A stretch of 64,000 bases of DNA, from NCBI GenBank assembly GCA_964632795.1, contig CAZWEZ010000001.1, positions 1 through 64,000 on the forward strand, read 5' to 3'. How positions within the stretch are numbered: position 1 is the stretch's first letter; each line of letters begins with the position of its first letter. The translations under genes and the position numbers were made by a program. This document shows positions 9,428 through 17,627 of this stretch, in pieces. Source of the stretch: CAZWEZ01 sp964632795. GTDB lineage: Bacteria > Pseudomonadota > Alphaproteobacteria > Rhodospirillales > 2-02-FULL-58-16. A model generated the notes under the pieces. It was not told the DNA's origin, did no database searches, and saw only the letters and a program-made list of their open reading frames with translations.

Positions 9428-10066
9428 TTACGTCGCGGCGCCGACTTCGCGGGCGGCGTCCAGGACCCGGGCCAACACCTCCGGTTCCTGGGCCCCGGCG
9501 ATGACCAGTTGGCCGTTGAAGACGATCGACGGCACGCCGTTAATTCCCAGGCGATGGGCGCGGGCGTTTTCCTCGTAGACCAGGGCCAGGTCCTCGTCGC
9601 CGCGGAGGTAGGTGTCCAGCCGCCCGGCATCCAGGCCGAGGTTCCGGCCCAGGGCCACCAGGGTGGCGATGTCGCCGATGTCCTTGCCGTTGACGAAGTA
9701 CTCGAAGAACAGGGCCTCCACCATATCGCCGGCCCTGTCGGCGCGCTCGGCGAAGTGGACCAGGCGGTGGGCGTTCACCGTGTTGGGGGTGTGGCGGATG
9801 TCCTCGAAGTTGAAGTCGATCTCGACCGTCTGGCCGGCATCGTGGATGGCCCCGAAGATACGCCGCACCCGCGATTCGCTGCCGAACTTCTTGACCAGAT
9901 AGGCGTCCCGGTCGATGCCGCCCGGGGGCATTTCCGGGTTGAGCAGAAAGCAACGCCAACCGGGCTTGAGCCGCACCAGGGGTCTCAGGGCGAGCGCTCG
10001 CTCCAGCCTGCGCTTGCCGATGTAGCACCACGGACAGACGACATCGAAGATGATCTCGATCCGCAT
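9428..10066 (-). CDS. DsbA-family oxidoreductase, FrnE-like
   Basis: A 212-residue thioredoxin-fold protein of the FrnE/2-hydroxychromene-2-carboxylate isomerase group. The N-terminal strand leads directly into the redox motif CPWC (Cys11, Cys14). The cis-Pro loop is GVPSIVF near residue 180, and a helical insertion lies between. No signal peptide is visible, so the protein is cytoplasmic, as FrnE is. Likely roles are disulfide exchange or a glutathione-dependent isomerase activity; FrnE-type proteins are linked to stress tolerance. ATG at 10066 is chosen because GGGGA lies seven bases upstream; an ATG at 10090 would add eight residues without a clear ribosome binding site. It is convergent with mfd, with a 12-base gap. 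Confidence 0.85.
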   Translation of the reverse strand: MRIEIIFDVVCPWCYIGKRRLERALALRPLVRLKPGWRCFLLNPEMPPGGIDRDAYLVKKFGSESRVRRIFGAIHDAGQTVEIDFNFEDIRHTPNTVNAHRLVHFAERADRAGDMVEALFFEYFVNGKDIGDIATLVALGRNLGLDAGRLDTYLRGDEDLALVYEENARAHRLGINGVPSIVFNGQLVIAGAQEPEVLARVLDAAREVGAAT

Positions 10067-10501
10067 CCCGTCTTCCCCGGAGACCGTCATTCCAGGTCTA
10101 CCCGCGCTTGTGAATTGGCGGATGGGGGGGGAGAATGTACCACATCACCCATAAATGGCTGAATCCCTGGGTTCTTAGCCCTCTCTGGCAATCGCCAGTG
10201 TACCAATCCGGTGTATCATTTGGAAGAATTTTGAAACCGGGTTCACTGGGAGTTTTTTTGGCTGAAGGTGGTCTTCGATCCCCGAACGCGCCTACCCTGG
10301 TGACGTGGAAGGTCAGCTTTTGCCAAATGCTCCCGCCAGCAGCACAAATCCCCAAAACCGGGAAACCCATCAGCCAAACACACAGGCCCGTCACATTAAA
10401 AAATCAGCAAGCGTTTTTACACAGCCTGGGTCAAAAGCAGACGTTCCTCGCGGATCGGAAAGTGTTAAGGTTTTTGCTTACGAAATTGATCGGTGCTGCC
10501 C
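10067..10501. other. Non-coding stretch between frnE-like gene and MBL hydrolase
   Basis: About 430 bases with lower GC than the flanks and no believable gene. A small perfect hairpin CTGGC-AATC-GCCAG sits at about 10185-10198, and a T7 run follows near 10251. It should hold the promoters of two divergent genes, but no clear -35/-10 pair is visible. The lower GC marks the left edge of the accessory patch that continues to about 15 kb. Confidence 0.4.
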
Positions 10502-11377
10502 ATGAATACCCGACAGTTAGGCGACATCACCATCAACCGTATTCTAGAGCTGGAAGCGCCCTTGGCCCGGCTGCAGGAATACTTCGACGAGGCCTTGCCT
10601 GAAGCAATCGAACCCCACCGCCATTGGCTCGAGCCCAAGGCGCTCGATCCGGAGACCGGTATGATGATCCTGCCGGTGCAGTCCTATTTGCTGCGTACTC
10701 GCCATCACATCATACTCATCGATACCTGCATCGGCTGCCGCAAGTCCTACGAAGGCGTTCCCGAATGGAAAGACTTGCGCGACGAGACCTGGCTACGCAA
10801 TTTCGCGGCCGCCGGAGTGGGACCGGGAGACATCGATTACGTGTTCTGCACCCATCTGCATTTGGACCATTGCGGCTGGAATACGCGTCTGGTGGATGGC
10901 CGCTGGACGCCGACCTTCCCCAATGCCAAATATATTCTCGCTGCGGACGAATACGCGGCCTGCGAGGCGGACGGCACCGCCGTCTTCCACGAAAACGTGT
11001 TGCCCATCATGGAAGCCGGGCAAGCGGTTCTGGTCGATACGGACTACACCCTCGACGACGAAGTCTGGCTGACCCCGGCGCCCGGCCATACGGCCGGCCA
11101 TGTCGCCGTAAATATCGCTTCCAAGGGTCGCAACGCGGTGATGATCGGCGATATGATGCACAGCCCAATCCAACTGGCGCACCCCGAATGGAGCCCCAAT
11201 TTCGACCACGATCCGGCGCTCTCCACCGAGACTCGCCGACGATTCCTGGACAGCCATTGCGAGACCGACATTCTGGTGCTGACCGCCCATTTCCCGTCGC
11301 CCTCGGTTGGCCATGTGACGTCCCACGCCGAGCGGGTCTTCGATTTCGAATACATGCCGTCCGCCTCAGCGATATGA
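10502..11377 (+). CDS. MBL-fold metallo-hydrolase
   Basis: 291 residues with a single metallo-beta-lactamase domain. The zinc motif HxHxDH is THLHLDHCGWN (His118, His120, Asp122, His123). The second-shell histidine is in PAPGHTAGHVAV, the bridging Asp in MIGDMMHS and the last His in LTAHFPSPSVGHV. The TPGHTxGH and CTHLHxDHxGWN pattern is that of the quorum-quenching lactonase/alkylsulfatase-like branch often annotated simply as MBL-fold hydrolase. Substrate is unknown. ATG at 10502 is preferred to an in-frame GTG nine bases upstream. It stands alone between a 430-base gap and the first MITE-like element. Confidence 0.85.
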   Translation: MNTRQLGDITINRILELEAPLARLQEYFDEALPEAIEPHRHWLEPKALDPETGMMILPVQSYLLRTRHHIILIDTCIGCRKSYEGVPEWKDLRDETWLRNFAAAGVGPGDIDYVFCTHLHLDHCGWNTRLVDGRWTPTFPNAKYILAADEYAACEADGTAVFHENVLPIMEAGQAVLVDTDYTLDDEVWLTPAPGHTAGHVAVNIASKGRNAVMIGDMMHSPIQLAHPEWSPNFDHDPALSTETRRRFLDSHCETDILVLTAHFPSPSVGHVTSHAERVFDFEYMPSASAI

Positions 11378-11432
11378 CCTTCTTTCCTATAGTTTTCGAC
11401 TCTTTTTCCTGTTCGACGGAATGTCCACACAT

Positions 11433-11588
11433 GGCTGAGGCTGTTGAAGAACTATTTTAGGCACCTTCGAGCGAAAGATCGTTTCGAGATCCCGCTCCTT
11501 GCAGCAAGAATGATTCAAGGTAGTCACAGCGTTTATTTTATTGTTGCGTCGAGATGGTTGTCTCCAGAGTTCTTCAACACCCTCGGCT
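11433..11588 (+). repeat. MITE-like element, left copy (about 155 bp)
   Basis: The element begins GGCTGAGGCTGTTGAAGAAC and ends with the inverse complement of AGCCGAGGGTGTTGAAGAAC, so it has terminal inverted repeats of about 20 bp. No protein is encoded. A second, diverged copy lies in opposite orientation at 12461-12615. The left end of this copy matches the inverse complement of the right end of that one through TATTTTAGGCaCCTTCGAgC and beyond, and the interior TTGAATCATT is shared. No target duplication is obvious. Confidence 0.7.
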
Positions 11589-11649
11589 ATCAGCGGCGGT
11601 TCCAGGCTACCACAGAGCACGGTTGCTAACAGGGGATAATCGCGTCTTA

Positions 11650-12348
11650 TTATTGGGATGCGTTCAAGGGTTTTCTGACCCGAATCCACAAACTTCCTTG
11701 GCTGTAAAATTCCTGGCGGTCCCGCCACGTCGGAAACCAAGGGTCGGGGATGAAATCCTCCTCCCGTCCAGGGCCTTTGGGATCAACAACGCGGCGGGTG
11801 TCAACCGGATCAAAACCGGCGGCTCGGAACATTCCCACCCAGTCGCTCTCGCCCAGCCATTGCATTGGGACGCCGAGTTCATCAGCCCATCCCGCTGAAA
11901 TGGTATTTTCCCGATAGAAGCCGATGATGATCTCGGCGCGTCCGCCCGGTTTCAAAACCCGGTGAACCTCATTGATTGCGGCGCCGAGGTCGAGCGAAAA
12001 ATAGAGAGCTTCCATGGAAAACACCCGGTTCACGGCCGCGTTCTCCACAGGCAGTGATTCAAACTGAGCGTGCTTAAAGGAGATATCGGGGTAATGGGTA
12101 CTCAATTTTTTTGCCCGGTCGATCATGTTGGCGGCGCCGTCTATGCCGATCGCCTGGCCGCCGGTGATGCCGGCCAGCATGCGTGTCGCCCAACCGTTGC
12201 CGCAGCCGAGATCGAGGATTACCTCGCCAGCGCGTAAGTCCATTTGGTTCACCGCCACCTCCACGGTGCCGGTGTGGCTGTCCTGCATTTCCTCGGCCTG
12301 GTCGGTCTCGGCCCAGGTGTCGAAAACCGACGTTGCCTCTGTATTCAT
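11650..12348 (-). CDS. Class I SAM-dependent methyltransferase
   Basis: A 232-residue cytoplasmic methyltransferase. Motif I, the SAM-binding loop, is VILDLGCGNGWA (residues 43-54). The acidic motif II residue is in AIGIDGAANMIDRA, and motif post-III is HRVLKPGGRAEI. The sequence resembles UbiE/Coq5-type small-molecule methyltransferases, but the substrate cannot be inferred. The open frame continues upstream to 12495, but that part reads through the right MITE-like element and is not family-like, so ATG at 12348 is used. The gene is exactly bracketed by the two inverted MITE-like copies, which suggests acquisition or mobilisation as a cassette. Confidence 0.85.
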   Translation of the reverse strand: MNTEATSVFDTWAETDQAEEMQDSHTGTVEVAVNQMDLRAGEVILDLGCGNGWATRMLAGITGGQAIGIDGAANMIDRAKKLSTHYPDISFKHAQFESLPVENAAVNRVFSMEALYFSLDLGAAINEVHRVLKPGGRAEIIIGFYRENTISAGWADELGVPMQWLGESDWVGMFRAAGFDPVDTRRVVDPKGPGREEDFIPDPWFPTWRDRQEFYSQGSLWIRVRKPLNASQ

Positions 12349-12460
12349 ACGAACCGATCTTTCCCAGATGACCTTCAAATTCACGTCATCTATATCCAAG
12401 TGCCACCAGTACCGGAAGGGTTTATTCCGCAGGTATCTGACAGCCAGTATGTCTTTTGTT

Positions 12461-12615
12461 GGCTGAGGGTGTTGAAAAACTCTGACGGCGTGCATCCTGG
12501 CGCAACGATAGAATCAAAACCCCAATGGCCTTGAATCATTATTGCCGCAGAGGATGGGGTGGCGAATCAATCTTTCGTTCGAAGGGGCCTAAAATAGTTT
12601 TTCAACAGCTTCAGC
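12461..12615 (-). repeat. MITE-like element, right copy (inverted, about 155 bp)
   Basis: Inverted and diverged partner of the element at 11433-11588. It starts GGCTGAGGGTGTTGAAAAAC and ends AGTTTTTCAACAGCTTCAGC. When one copy is reversed, the two align over their full length with scattered substitutions, so both are old. They lack any transposase frame. The left end of this copy lies 112 bases upstream of the methyltransferase start and may contribute its promoter. Confidence 0.7.
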
Positions 12616-12647
12616 TATACTCGGAAGTGACGGTAATTCCGCCTGAG

Positions 12648-12672
12648 GTCTGCTTTCAAGCATAAAGCGGAC
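12648..12672. repeat. Short hairpin (GTCTGCTTT / AAAGCGGAC)
   Basis: Nine-base arms with one G-T pair around a 7-base loop. It lies downstream of tRNA-Ser in the tRNA's transcription direction, but no T-run follows, so it is not a convincing intrinsic terminator. Dispersed intergenic palindromes of this look are common in alphaproteobacteria. Confidence 0.4.
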
Positions 12673-12757
12673 ATCGGTGCCCCTAGGTTCAATCGACATT
12701 CATGATTCGCTTCCGACGTTGGCGCAAATCCTGCGAAGCGCGGAGCGCGAAGCAGGA

Positions 12758-12847
12758 TGGCGGATGGGGTGGGATTCGAACCCACGAGACCCTTTCGGGC
12801 CTGCCGGTTTTCAAGACCGGTCCCTTCGACCACTCGGGCACCCATCC
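12758..12847 (-). tRNA. tRNA-Ser (anticodon UGA), with encoded CCA
   Basis: On the minus strand the cloverleaf is complete. The acceptor is GGATGGG with CCCATCC. The D arm is CCC-GAGTGGTCGAA-GGG. The anticodon stem-loop is CCGGT-CTTGAAA-ACCGG, with anticodon TGA. A long class II variable arm (AGGCCC / GGGTCT) follows, and the T arm is GTGGG-TTCGAAT-CCCAC. A discriminator G and genomic CCA complete it. The long variable arm and the TGA anticodon together assign serine. No integrase or attachment-site duplication is visible at its 3' end. Confidence 0.97.
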
Positions 12848-13273
12848 TTTGCTTTTAAATCAACGTCTTAAGGCGTCATCGCAGACCCACCAAAAGGGAG
12901 CCGTGGGGCGTTTGCAATCCAATGGCTTGGCCATTGTTCTAGGTGCGTTCGCAGGGTGGTGTCAATTCGATTTACAGGTTCGTCTTGTCGGCTAGGAATG
13001 GAGCGGGTGTAAGCGTCGACCTTGCCGAGTTAGAGAACAGCCTGAACCCGAAACGGACATCGAGGCCCGCTTACGGATGATGCAAAAGGGATCCCTTTAC
13101 TGCCGTGGCGGGATGCGGATTTAAAGCATGACTCCGGTGACGAGTCCGGCGGAAGGGGCCGCAATGCGCTCTCATCGGGGGCGGGAACTCTGGTCCGGAG
13201 GAGGAAAATGAAGCCGCTCCTGACCAGGAAGCGCATGCGGCGATGCTATGCGCGGCGTGATGGTGGAGCCGGC
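12848..13273. other. Non-coding stretch upstream of tRNA-Ser
   Basis: About 425 bases that should contain the tRNA promoter on the minus strand. It includes a 14-bp perfect palindrome AAAGGGATCCCTTT at 13085-13098 and a GACTC-N7-GAGTC dyad near 13130. A ribosome-binding-site-like AGGAGG precedes an ATG at 13208, but that frame runs antisense into the metallophosphoesterase and is not protein-like. No gene is supported. Confidence 0.4.
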
Positions 13274-14113
13274 TCAGACGACACAGGACCGCAGCGTGAT
13301 CAACGCGACCTCGGGTGGCACGTTGAAACGCATCGGCACCACGCTTGTGCCGATGCCGGTGGTGACAAACATGGCCTTGGTTCCCTCGCGGGTCCAGCCA
13401 TGTAGGTGATCGTAGGTATGTCCGTTGTAATGCAACGGGGGGCTGAGATCGCCCAGCCTCACCTGCCCGCCGTGGGTGTGGCCGGCTAGCGTAAGGGGTA
13501 CCCTGGCAGGGATATCGGGAAACACCGCCGGATCGTGGCTGAGCATTATCACGGGCTCATCTTCAGGAACCTCGGCGAGGGTGCCGTTGATGTCCGCTCG
13601 GCGGGTCGTGCGATCTGCGAGCCCCGCTACCCAGAACCGCCCGTTACCGGTTTCAATGCAGGTGGTTTGGTTTTCCAGGACCGGGATGCCGGCCTGCTCC
13701 AGGGCTTGGCGAACCGCCACGCCATCGTACCACCAGTCGTGATTGCCAAGCACCGCCAGGACACCAAGCCGTGCTTCGAGACGGCCAAGCCGCTTCATGA
13801 TCAGGCGCGGCTCCACAAATTTGCCAAAAAGCACGTTCCGGACCACGTAGTCGCCCAGCAGCACCACTAGGTCGGCCTGCAACCGGTTTACCCGCTTCAC
13901 CACTTGGTCCACCTTGGCTAGGTTTACATGGGGGGCGCCCACGTGCAGGTCTGAGAGAACTGCGATTCGGAGTGGGTCCATGGTCTCCGGCCAGAGGCGT
14001 GTGGCAAGGGAGGCGGGGCGGACAATCAGGCGTCTCGGTTCGATCCCAAGGCTCCAGACGCCAAGACTCACGCCCAAAGATACCGGCGACACCAGCCCTC
14101 GCAACCAAAGCAT
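13274..14113 (-). CDS. Membrane-anchored metallophosphoesterase (YkuE/YaeI-like)
   Basis: 279 residues. A hydrophobic N-terminus (residues 8-24) is followed by a calcineurin-like phosphoesterase domain. The metal-binding motifs are in order: SDLHVG (Asp55, His57), LGDYV (Asp88), LGNHDWWYD (Asn124, His125), SHDP and GHTHGGQ. Family members include the UDP-diacylglucosamine hydrolase-type and phosphodiesterase YaeI; a role on the inner membrane is likely. ATG at 14113 is preceded by AGGAG at eight bases. An upstream GTG at 14194 has no ribosome binding site. Confidence 0.87.
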   Translation of the reverse strand: MLWLRGLVSPVSLGVSLGVWSLGIEPRRLIVRPASLATRLWPETMDPLRIAVLSDLHVGAPHVNLAKVDQVVKRVNRLQADLVVLLGDYVVRNVLFGKFVEPRLIMKRLGRLEARLGVLAVLGNHDWWYDGVAVRQALEQAGIPVLENQTTCIETGNGRFWVAGLADRTTRRADINGTLAEVPEDEPVIMLSHDPAVFPDIPARVPLTLAGHTHGGQVRLGDLSPPLHYNGHTYDHLHGWTREGTKAMFVTTGIGTSVVPMRFNVPPEVALITLRSCVV

Positions 14114-14224
14114 CTTGATCACTCCTATCGCTTTCGAGGATACCCTGGAACGAAAACGGCTTCCAGTCCTGCTCGACCGGACATCGTGGCCCACGAGAGT
14201 TGTCGCGGCGTGAGTCTGCTGTTG

Positions 14225-14465
14225 TTAAGGGTTGTCGGACGCCTGCCGTCGCTGGGCGTCGCGTTCGAAGGTCTCGATGCGGCTCGCCGGTGTCGGCGCC
14301 GGTATCCAGCTCCTCCTGCGACGCTGGCACGACGAGCAGTTCACGCGCCTGCGCCAGGTTCTCGGGGCGTCCGCCGTTGGCGAACAGGCCGTAGTGGCGG
14401 ATGCGGTGAAAGCCATAGGGCAGGGCGTGGATGAGGAAACGGCGGCGGAACAGCCCGGGGGCGTC
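14225..14465 (-). pseudogene. IS91-family transposase, C-terminal remnant with frameshift
   Basis: On the minus strand, one frame reads FRRRFLIHALPYGFHRIRHY and continues GLFANGGRPENLAQARELL. This is the highly conserved C-terminal block of IS91-type (Y2, HUH) transposases that lies after the catalytic tyrosines. A shift to another frame then gives IETFERDAQRRQ, matching the usual IETFERG ending. The catalytic part is absent and the reading frame is broken, so the copy is dead. It marks an old insertion between the metallophosphoesterase and the sulfide operon. Confidence 0.75.
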
Positions 14466-14646
14466 AGAGTGGCTCGAAGGGGGAGAGGTCGCGCCGTTTG
14501 TGGCAGTAGTGAATACCCCAAACAACGGTGGTCACGGCCAGCACGCCAAGGACGGCCAGAAACAGGCCTCCGCCGCCCAGCGCGGCCCCGAACCCTTCCG
14601 AAACCTGGCTCAAATAGTCGGCGTTGTTTTCCATAACCATGTCCAT
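14464..14646 (-). CDS. Small single-span membrane protein, unknown
   Basis: A 60-residue open frame with one membrane segment (ALGGGGLFLAVLGVLAVTTVVWGI), followed by a basic cytoplasmic tail HYCHKRRDLSPFEPL. The tail ends at the boundary of the IS91 remnant, so the original C-terminus may have been lost. The frame looks protein-like because hydrophobic and charged parts are cleanly separated, but no family is recognised. Confidence 0.4.
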   Translation of the reverse strand: MDMVMENNADYLSQVSEGFGAALGGGGLFLAVLGVLAVTTVVWGIHYCHKRRDLSPFEPL

Positions 14647-15183
14647 TCTCGGGTCGCCCGGAGATTCTCCCGTTATTGGAAGACCCGGTCAGTGACCGCC
14701 GTCACAGTGGATACGAAAAAGCAACGTTTCGCGCCGGTCCGGCGCCTGTTGTTTCAATCCTGTTCTGGTTTCCTGGAAAAGTCTTTCCGAAAAAGGTCCG
14801 AACTTTTCCGAATACCGTCTCTCATTCAGGTCGGGTCCCATTTGGAGCAGCTCGATAGGGGGGGTATGAAAAGCGGGCACGACCGATTTGTTGGAGCGGG
14901 CCAACACCTCAAGCATGACCCGACCCATATCGGACTCTTCTAGAAATTTTCCCGCCCCGCCACCATTGCCGCACCTTCAAGTTGCGGCAGAATACGATTT
15001 TTTTCTATTGACAGCCCAAAGCCACTATTCTATTATTCAAGCGATCTATTGAATATGGTATAGTGGTGATCGGGGGCACGTCAATGCGCAAAACGGACCG
15101 TCAATGATAAACGCGAAACCCCGGGAAAGGAGTCAGCCCGGGGTTGCCATATGTCCAGCCGCCTAGCGCCAGGGAACTGAACC
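14647..15183. other. Intergenic region upstream of the sulfide operon
   Basis: About 540 bases. The right third is AT-rich and holds the promoter/operator described at 15008-15055 and a leader of about 130 bases. The left part has a minus-strand open frame at 14689-14928 that shows no recognisable domain and is not called. Confidence 0.4.
15008..15055 (+). promoter_or_regulatory. Sigma70 promoter with overlapping dyad operator for the dsrE-like/SQR/ArsR operon
   Basis: A -35 TTGACA at 15008-15013 and a -10 TATTAT at 15031-15036 are separated by exactly 17 bases, a near-consensus promoter. Overlapping the -10 is the perfect dyad TATTCAA-N8-TTGAATA (15034-15040 and 15049-15055). A repressor bound there would block initiation. 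The operon it drives ends with an ArsR-family regulator, and ArsR proteins bind ATTC/GAAT-containing dyads of this kind, so autoregulation is the natural inference. Confidence 0.7.
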
Positions 15184-15534
15184 ATGAAAATTAATATTGT
15201 CCTGAACGACCCTCCCTACGGCAGCGAGCGTTGTTTCAACGCTCTTCGGCTGGCGCAGGCGCTCTTGAAGAGCGAACCGAAACCGGAGCTTTCGGTCTTC
15301 CTCATGGCCGACGCCGTCGTCTGCGCCAAGGCCGGGCAGACGACCCCGAACGGCTACTACAACCTGGAACGCATGATCACTGACGTCTCCCGCGAGGCGC
15401 GGGTGCTTCTCTGCGGCAGCTGCATGGACTCCCGCGGGCTCACCGACGACGAGATGGTCGAAGGCGCCGCGCGCAGCACCATGCCGGAACTCGCTCAACT
15501 CACCCTGGAAGCCGACCGGGTGCTGGTGTTCTGA
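15184..15534 (+). CDS. DsrE/DsrF-like sulfur-relay family protein
   Basis: A 116-residue single-domain protein of the DsrE/F-like fold. It starts with the typical strand MKINIVLNDPPYGSERCFNAL. The conserved cysteine region is VLLCGSCMDSRGLTDDE, and a second motif is VFLMADAVVCAKAG. Proteins of this family carry persulfide on cysteine and hand sulfur to partners in the cytoplasm. As first gene of an operon with an SQR-like flavoprotein and an ArsR-rhodanese regulator, it probably accepts sulfane sulfur made by sulfide oxidation. A GGGAAC sequence precedes the ATG. Confidence 0.85.
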   Translation: MKINIVLNDPPYGSERCFNALRLAQALLKSEPKPELSVFLMADAVVCAKAGQTTPNGYYNLERMITDVSREARVLLCGSCMDSRGLTDDEMVEGAARSTMPELAQLTLEADRVLVF

Positions 15535-15562
15535 GGGCTGAAATCCCAGGAGGGAAGGGAAA

Positions 15563-16768
15563 ATGCACATCGTTGTAATCGGCGGCTCGTTCGGCGGCCT
15601 GACGGCGGCCTTCGACTTGCGCCGTCTGCTCCCCCCCCGCGAGCACGACATCACGGTGATCTCCAAGGAGCGCCGCTTCATCTTCATTCCTTCCCTGCCC
15701 TGGGTCGCCATGGGCGAGAAGACCGTCGCCGACATCTCGTTCGACCTCGAACGGCCGTTGACCTCGAAGGCGATCGGCTTCGTCGAGGCGGCGGTGAGCC
15801 GGATCGATCCGCAAGCGGGCAAGGTCCACACCGATACCCGGTCCTACGACTACGACTACCTGGTCGTCGCCACCGGCCACCGCAGCGCCAACGAAGCGGT
15901 GCCCGGCCTCGGCCCTTTCGACGGTCCCGGGCATTCGCTGATGTCGCCGCCCGAGGCCGAGGAGGCTCGCCAGGCCTGGGCCGCCTTCCTTCGCGACCCG
16001 GGACCCATGGTCATCGGCTGCGCCCCCGGCGCCAGTTGCATCGGACCGGCCTACGAGTTCCTGTTCGAGGCCCATCACGCCCTCAAGCAGCGGAGGTTGC
16101 GCCACAAGGTGCCGATCGTTTTCGTCACTCCGGAGCCGTTCCTCGGCCATTTCGGAGTCGGCGGCTTCGGCAAGGGGCGGCAGTTCTTCGAAGGTGAATT
16201 CGAACAGCGCGATGTCCGCTACTTCACCTCGGCGACGGTTTCCAGGATCACCGCCGAGGCGGTGGAACTCGCCGACGGCAAGGCCTTCGAGTCGCGCTTC
16301 TCGCTCATCATTCCGCCGCTCGGCGGCATCAAGGCGGTCGCCGACTCGCCGGGCCTCGGCAATCCCAAGGGATTCGTTCCCGTGGACGCCTACTACCGGC
16401 ACCGGGAATTCCCCAACATCTACGCCGTCGGGGTCGCCGTGGCCATGGCCCCGGCCGAGGAGACGCCGGTGCCGGTGAACTTCCCCAAGACCGGCCACAT
16501 GACCGAGCAGATGGCGAAGATCGCGGCCAAGAACATCGCCGCCGACATCCGGGGCGGGGAAATGGAGAGCCACGAGCTGAGCGCCGAATGCATCATGGAC
16601 ATGGGCGATACGGCGGCCCACATGAAGGCCGATCCGATTCGCCCGCCGCGCAACGTTTCCGAAATGAGCAAGGGCAGGCGCTGGCTGTGGGCCAAGCGTT
16701 TCTTCGCCAACTATTACCTGTGGAAGATCAGGCGCGGCGCCACCCGCAGCCCGAAATGGGTGTGGTAG
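15563..16768 (+). CDS. Sulfide:quinone oxidoreductase-like FAD flavoprotein
   Basis: 401 residues of the SQR/flavocytochrome c sulfide dehydrogenase family. The FAD-binding GGSFGG is at residues 7-12, and YDYLVVATGH is the second dinucleotide-loop motif. Cys154 and Cys160 lie in VIGCAPGASCIGPAYEF, and Cys344 in SAECIMDMGD. Cys160 and Cys344 match the two cysteines that form the polysulfide bridge at the flavin in SQR. The C-terminus has basic and aromatic residues (WAKRFFANYYLWKIRRG) suited to membrane-surface attachment. Likely reaction: sulfide to sulfane sulfur, with electrons to quinone. AGGAGGGA precedes the start. Confidence 0.85.
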   Translation: MHIVVIGGSFGGLTAAFDLRRLLPPREHDITVISKERRFIFIPSLPWVAMGEKTVADISFDLERPLTSKAIGFVEAAVSRIDPQAGKVHTDTRSYDYDYLVVATGHRSANEAVPGLGPFDGPGHSLMSPPEAEEARQAWAAFLRDPGPMVIGCAPGASCIGPAYEFLFEAHHALKQRRLRHKVPIVFVTPEPFLGHFGVGGFGKGRQFFEGEFEQRDVRYFTSATVSRITAEAVELADGKAFESRFSLIIPPLGGIKAVADSPGLGNPKGFVPVDAYYRHREFPNIYAVGVAVAMAPAEETPVPVNFPKTGHMTEQMAKIAAKNIAADIRGGEMESHELSAECIMDMGDTAAHMKADPIRPPRNVSEMSKGRRWLWAKRFFANYYLWKIRRGATRSPKWVW

Positions 16769-17463
16769 AACGTGTAGTCCGGATCAGGAGCGACAAAACC
16801 TTGCCCAACCAGAGCCCGAAAGATTTGTTGCTCGACCAATTCGCGACCGTCGCGAAGGCGTTGGGCCATCCCAACAGGCTGGACCTCCTGGAGCATCTCG
16901 GCCAAGGCGAACGCAGCGTGGAATCCCTGGCCAAGGTCGCCGGCCTCACCATCGCCAACACGTCCCAGCATCTGCAGCATCTTCGGCGGGCCGGATTCGT
17001 CACCTCCCGGAAGGAGGGGCTCCACGTGTATTCCCGTCTCGCCGACGACGATGTGATCGACCTTCTCCGCGCGCTCCGCCACACCACCGAGCGACACCTG
17101 GGAGAGATCGACAGGGTGGTGTCCGGATACTTCCACGAGCGCGACAGCCTGGAGGCCATCTCGCGCACCGAGCTCATGCGCCGGGCCAAGAATGGGTTGG
17201 TTACCGTCCTCGACGTCCGGCCCACTGAGGAATACGAGGCCGGCCATATCAAGGGTGCCGTCAACCTTCCGCTCGAGGATATCGAGAAGCGCCTCGGCGA
17301 GCTTCCCAAGGAACTGGAGATCATCGCCTACTGCCGCGGCCCCTATTGCGTGCTGGCTTTCGAGGCGGTCGCCGAGTTGCGCAAGAAGGGCTTCAAGGTC
17401 AGGCGTCTGGAGGAAGGTTATCCGGAGTGGAAAGCTTCGGGTCTGCCAATCGAGGAAGGGTAG
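16756..17463 (+). CDS. ArsR-family HTH regulator fused to a rhodanese domain
   Basis: 235 residues. Residues 20-110 form an ArsR winged helix (LGHPNRLDLLEHL, then the recognition helix region TIANTSQHLQHLRRAGFV). Residues 135-233 form a rhodanese domain with active-site loop YCRGPYCV. The only cysteines in the whole protein are Cys193 and Cys198 of that loop. The DNA-binding domain has none, unlike SqrR and BigR, which sense persulfide through cysteines there. Sensing would therefore have to use the rhodanese loop. The ATG at 16756 overlaps the end of the SQR gene by 13 bases; the TTG at 16801 is an alternative. It probably represses its own operon from the dyad at 15034-15055. Confidence 0.88.
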   Translation: MGVVERVVRIRSDKTLPNQSPKDLLLDQFATVAKALGHPNRLDLLEHLGQGERSVESLAKVAGLTIANTSQHLQHLRRAGFVTSRKEGLHVYSRLADDDVIDLLRALRHTTERHLGEIDRVVSGYFHERDSLEAISRTELMRRAKNGLVTVLDVRPTEEYEAGHIKGAVNLPLEDIEKRLGELPKELEIIAYCRGPYCVLAFEAVAELRKKGFKVRRLEEGYPEWKASGLPIEEG

Positions 17464-17627
17464 TCGTTTTCGATAAACACCACCACGCTACCGCTGGACG
17501 GGAAATATTGCAAACAATTGAATTTATTCGATTTTATTTCAGGCGTTCCTGCTGTTTTTCCGTTAGACGACAACGCTTTAGCTTCATTCCGCCACCCTAG
17601 ATAATCAACGCTGTCTAGGACAGCCCC

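Noticed and set aside
13085..13098. 14-bp palindrome AAAGGGATCCCTTT
   Set aside because: Perfect, but isolated in non-coding DNA with no second copy or adjacent start; kept only as a note in the gap entry.
13208..13405. 65-codon frame with a good AGGAGG
   Set aside because: Most of it is antisense to the metallophosphoesterase and the translation is not protein-like after the first 15 residues.
14689..14928. 79-codon minus-strand frame between the membrane protein and the sulfide operon
   Set aside because: No ribosome binding site, domain or neighbour supports it.
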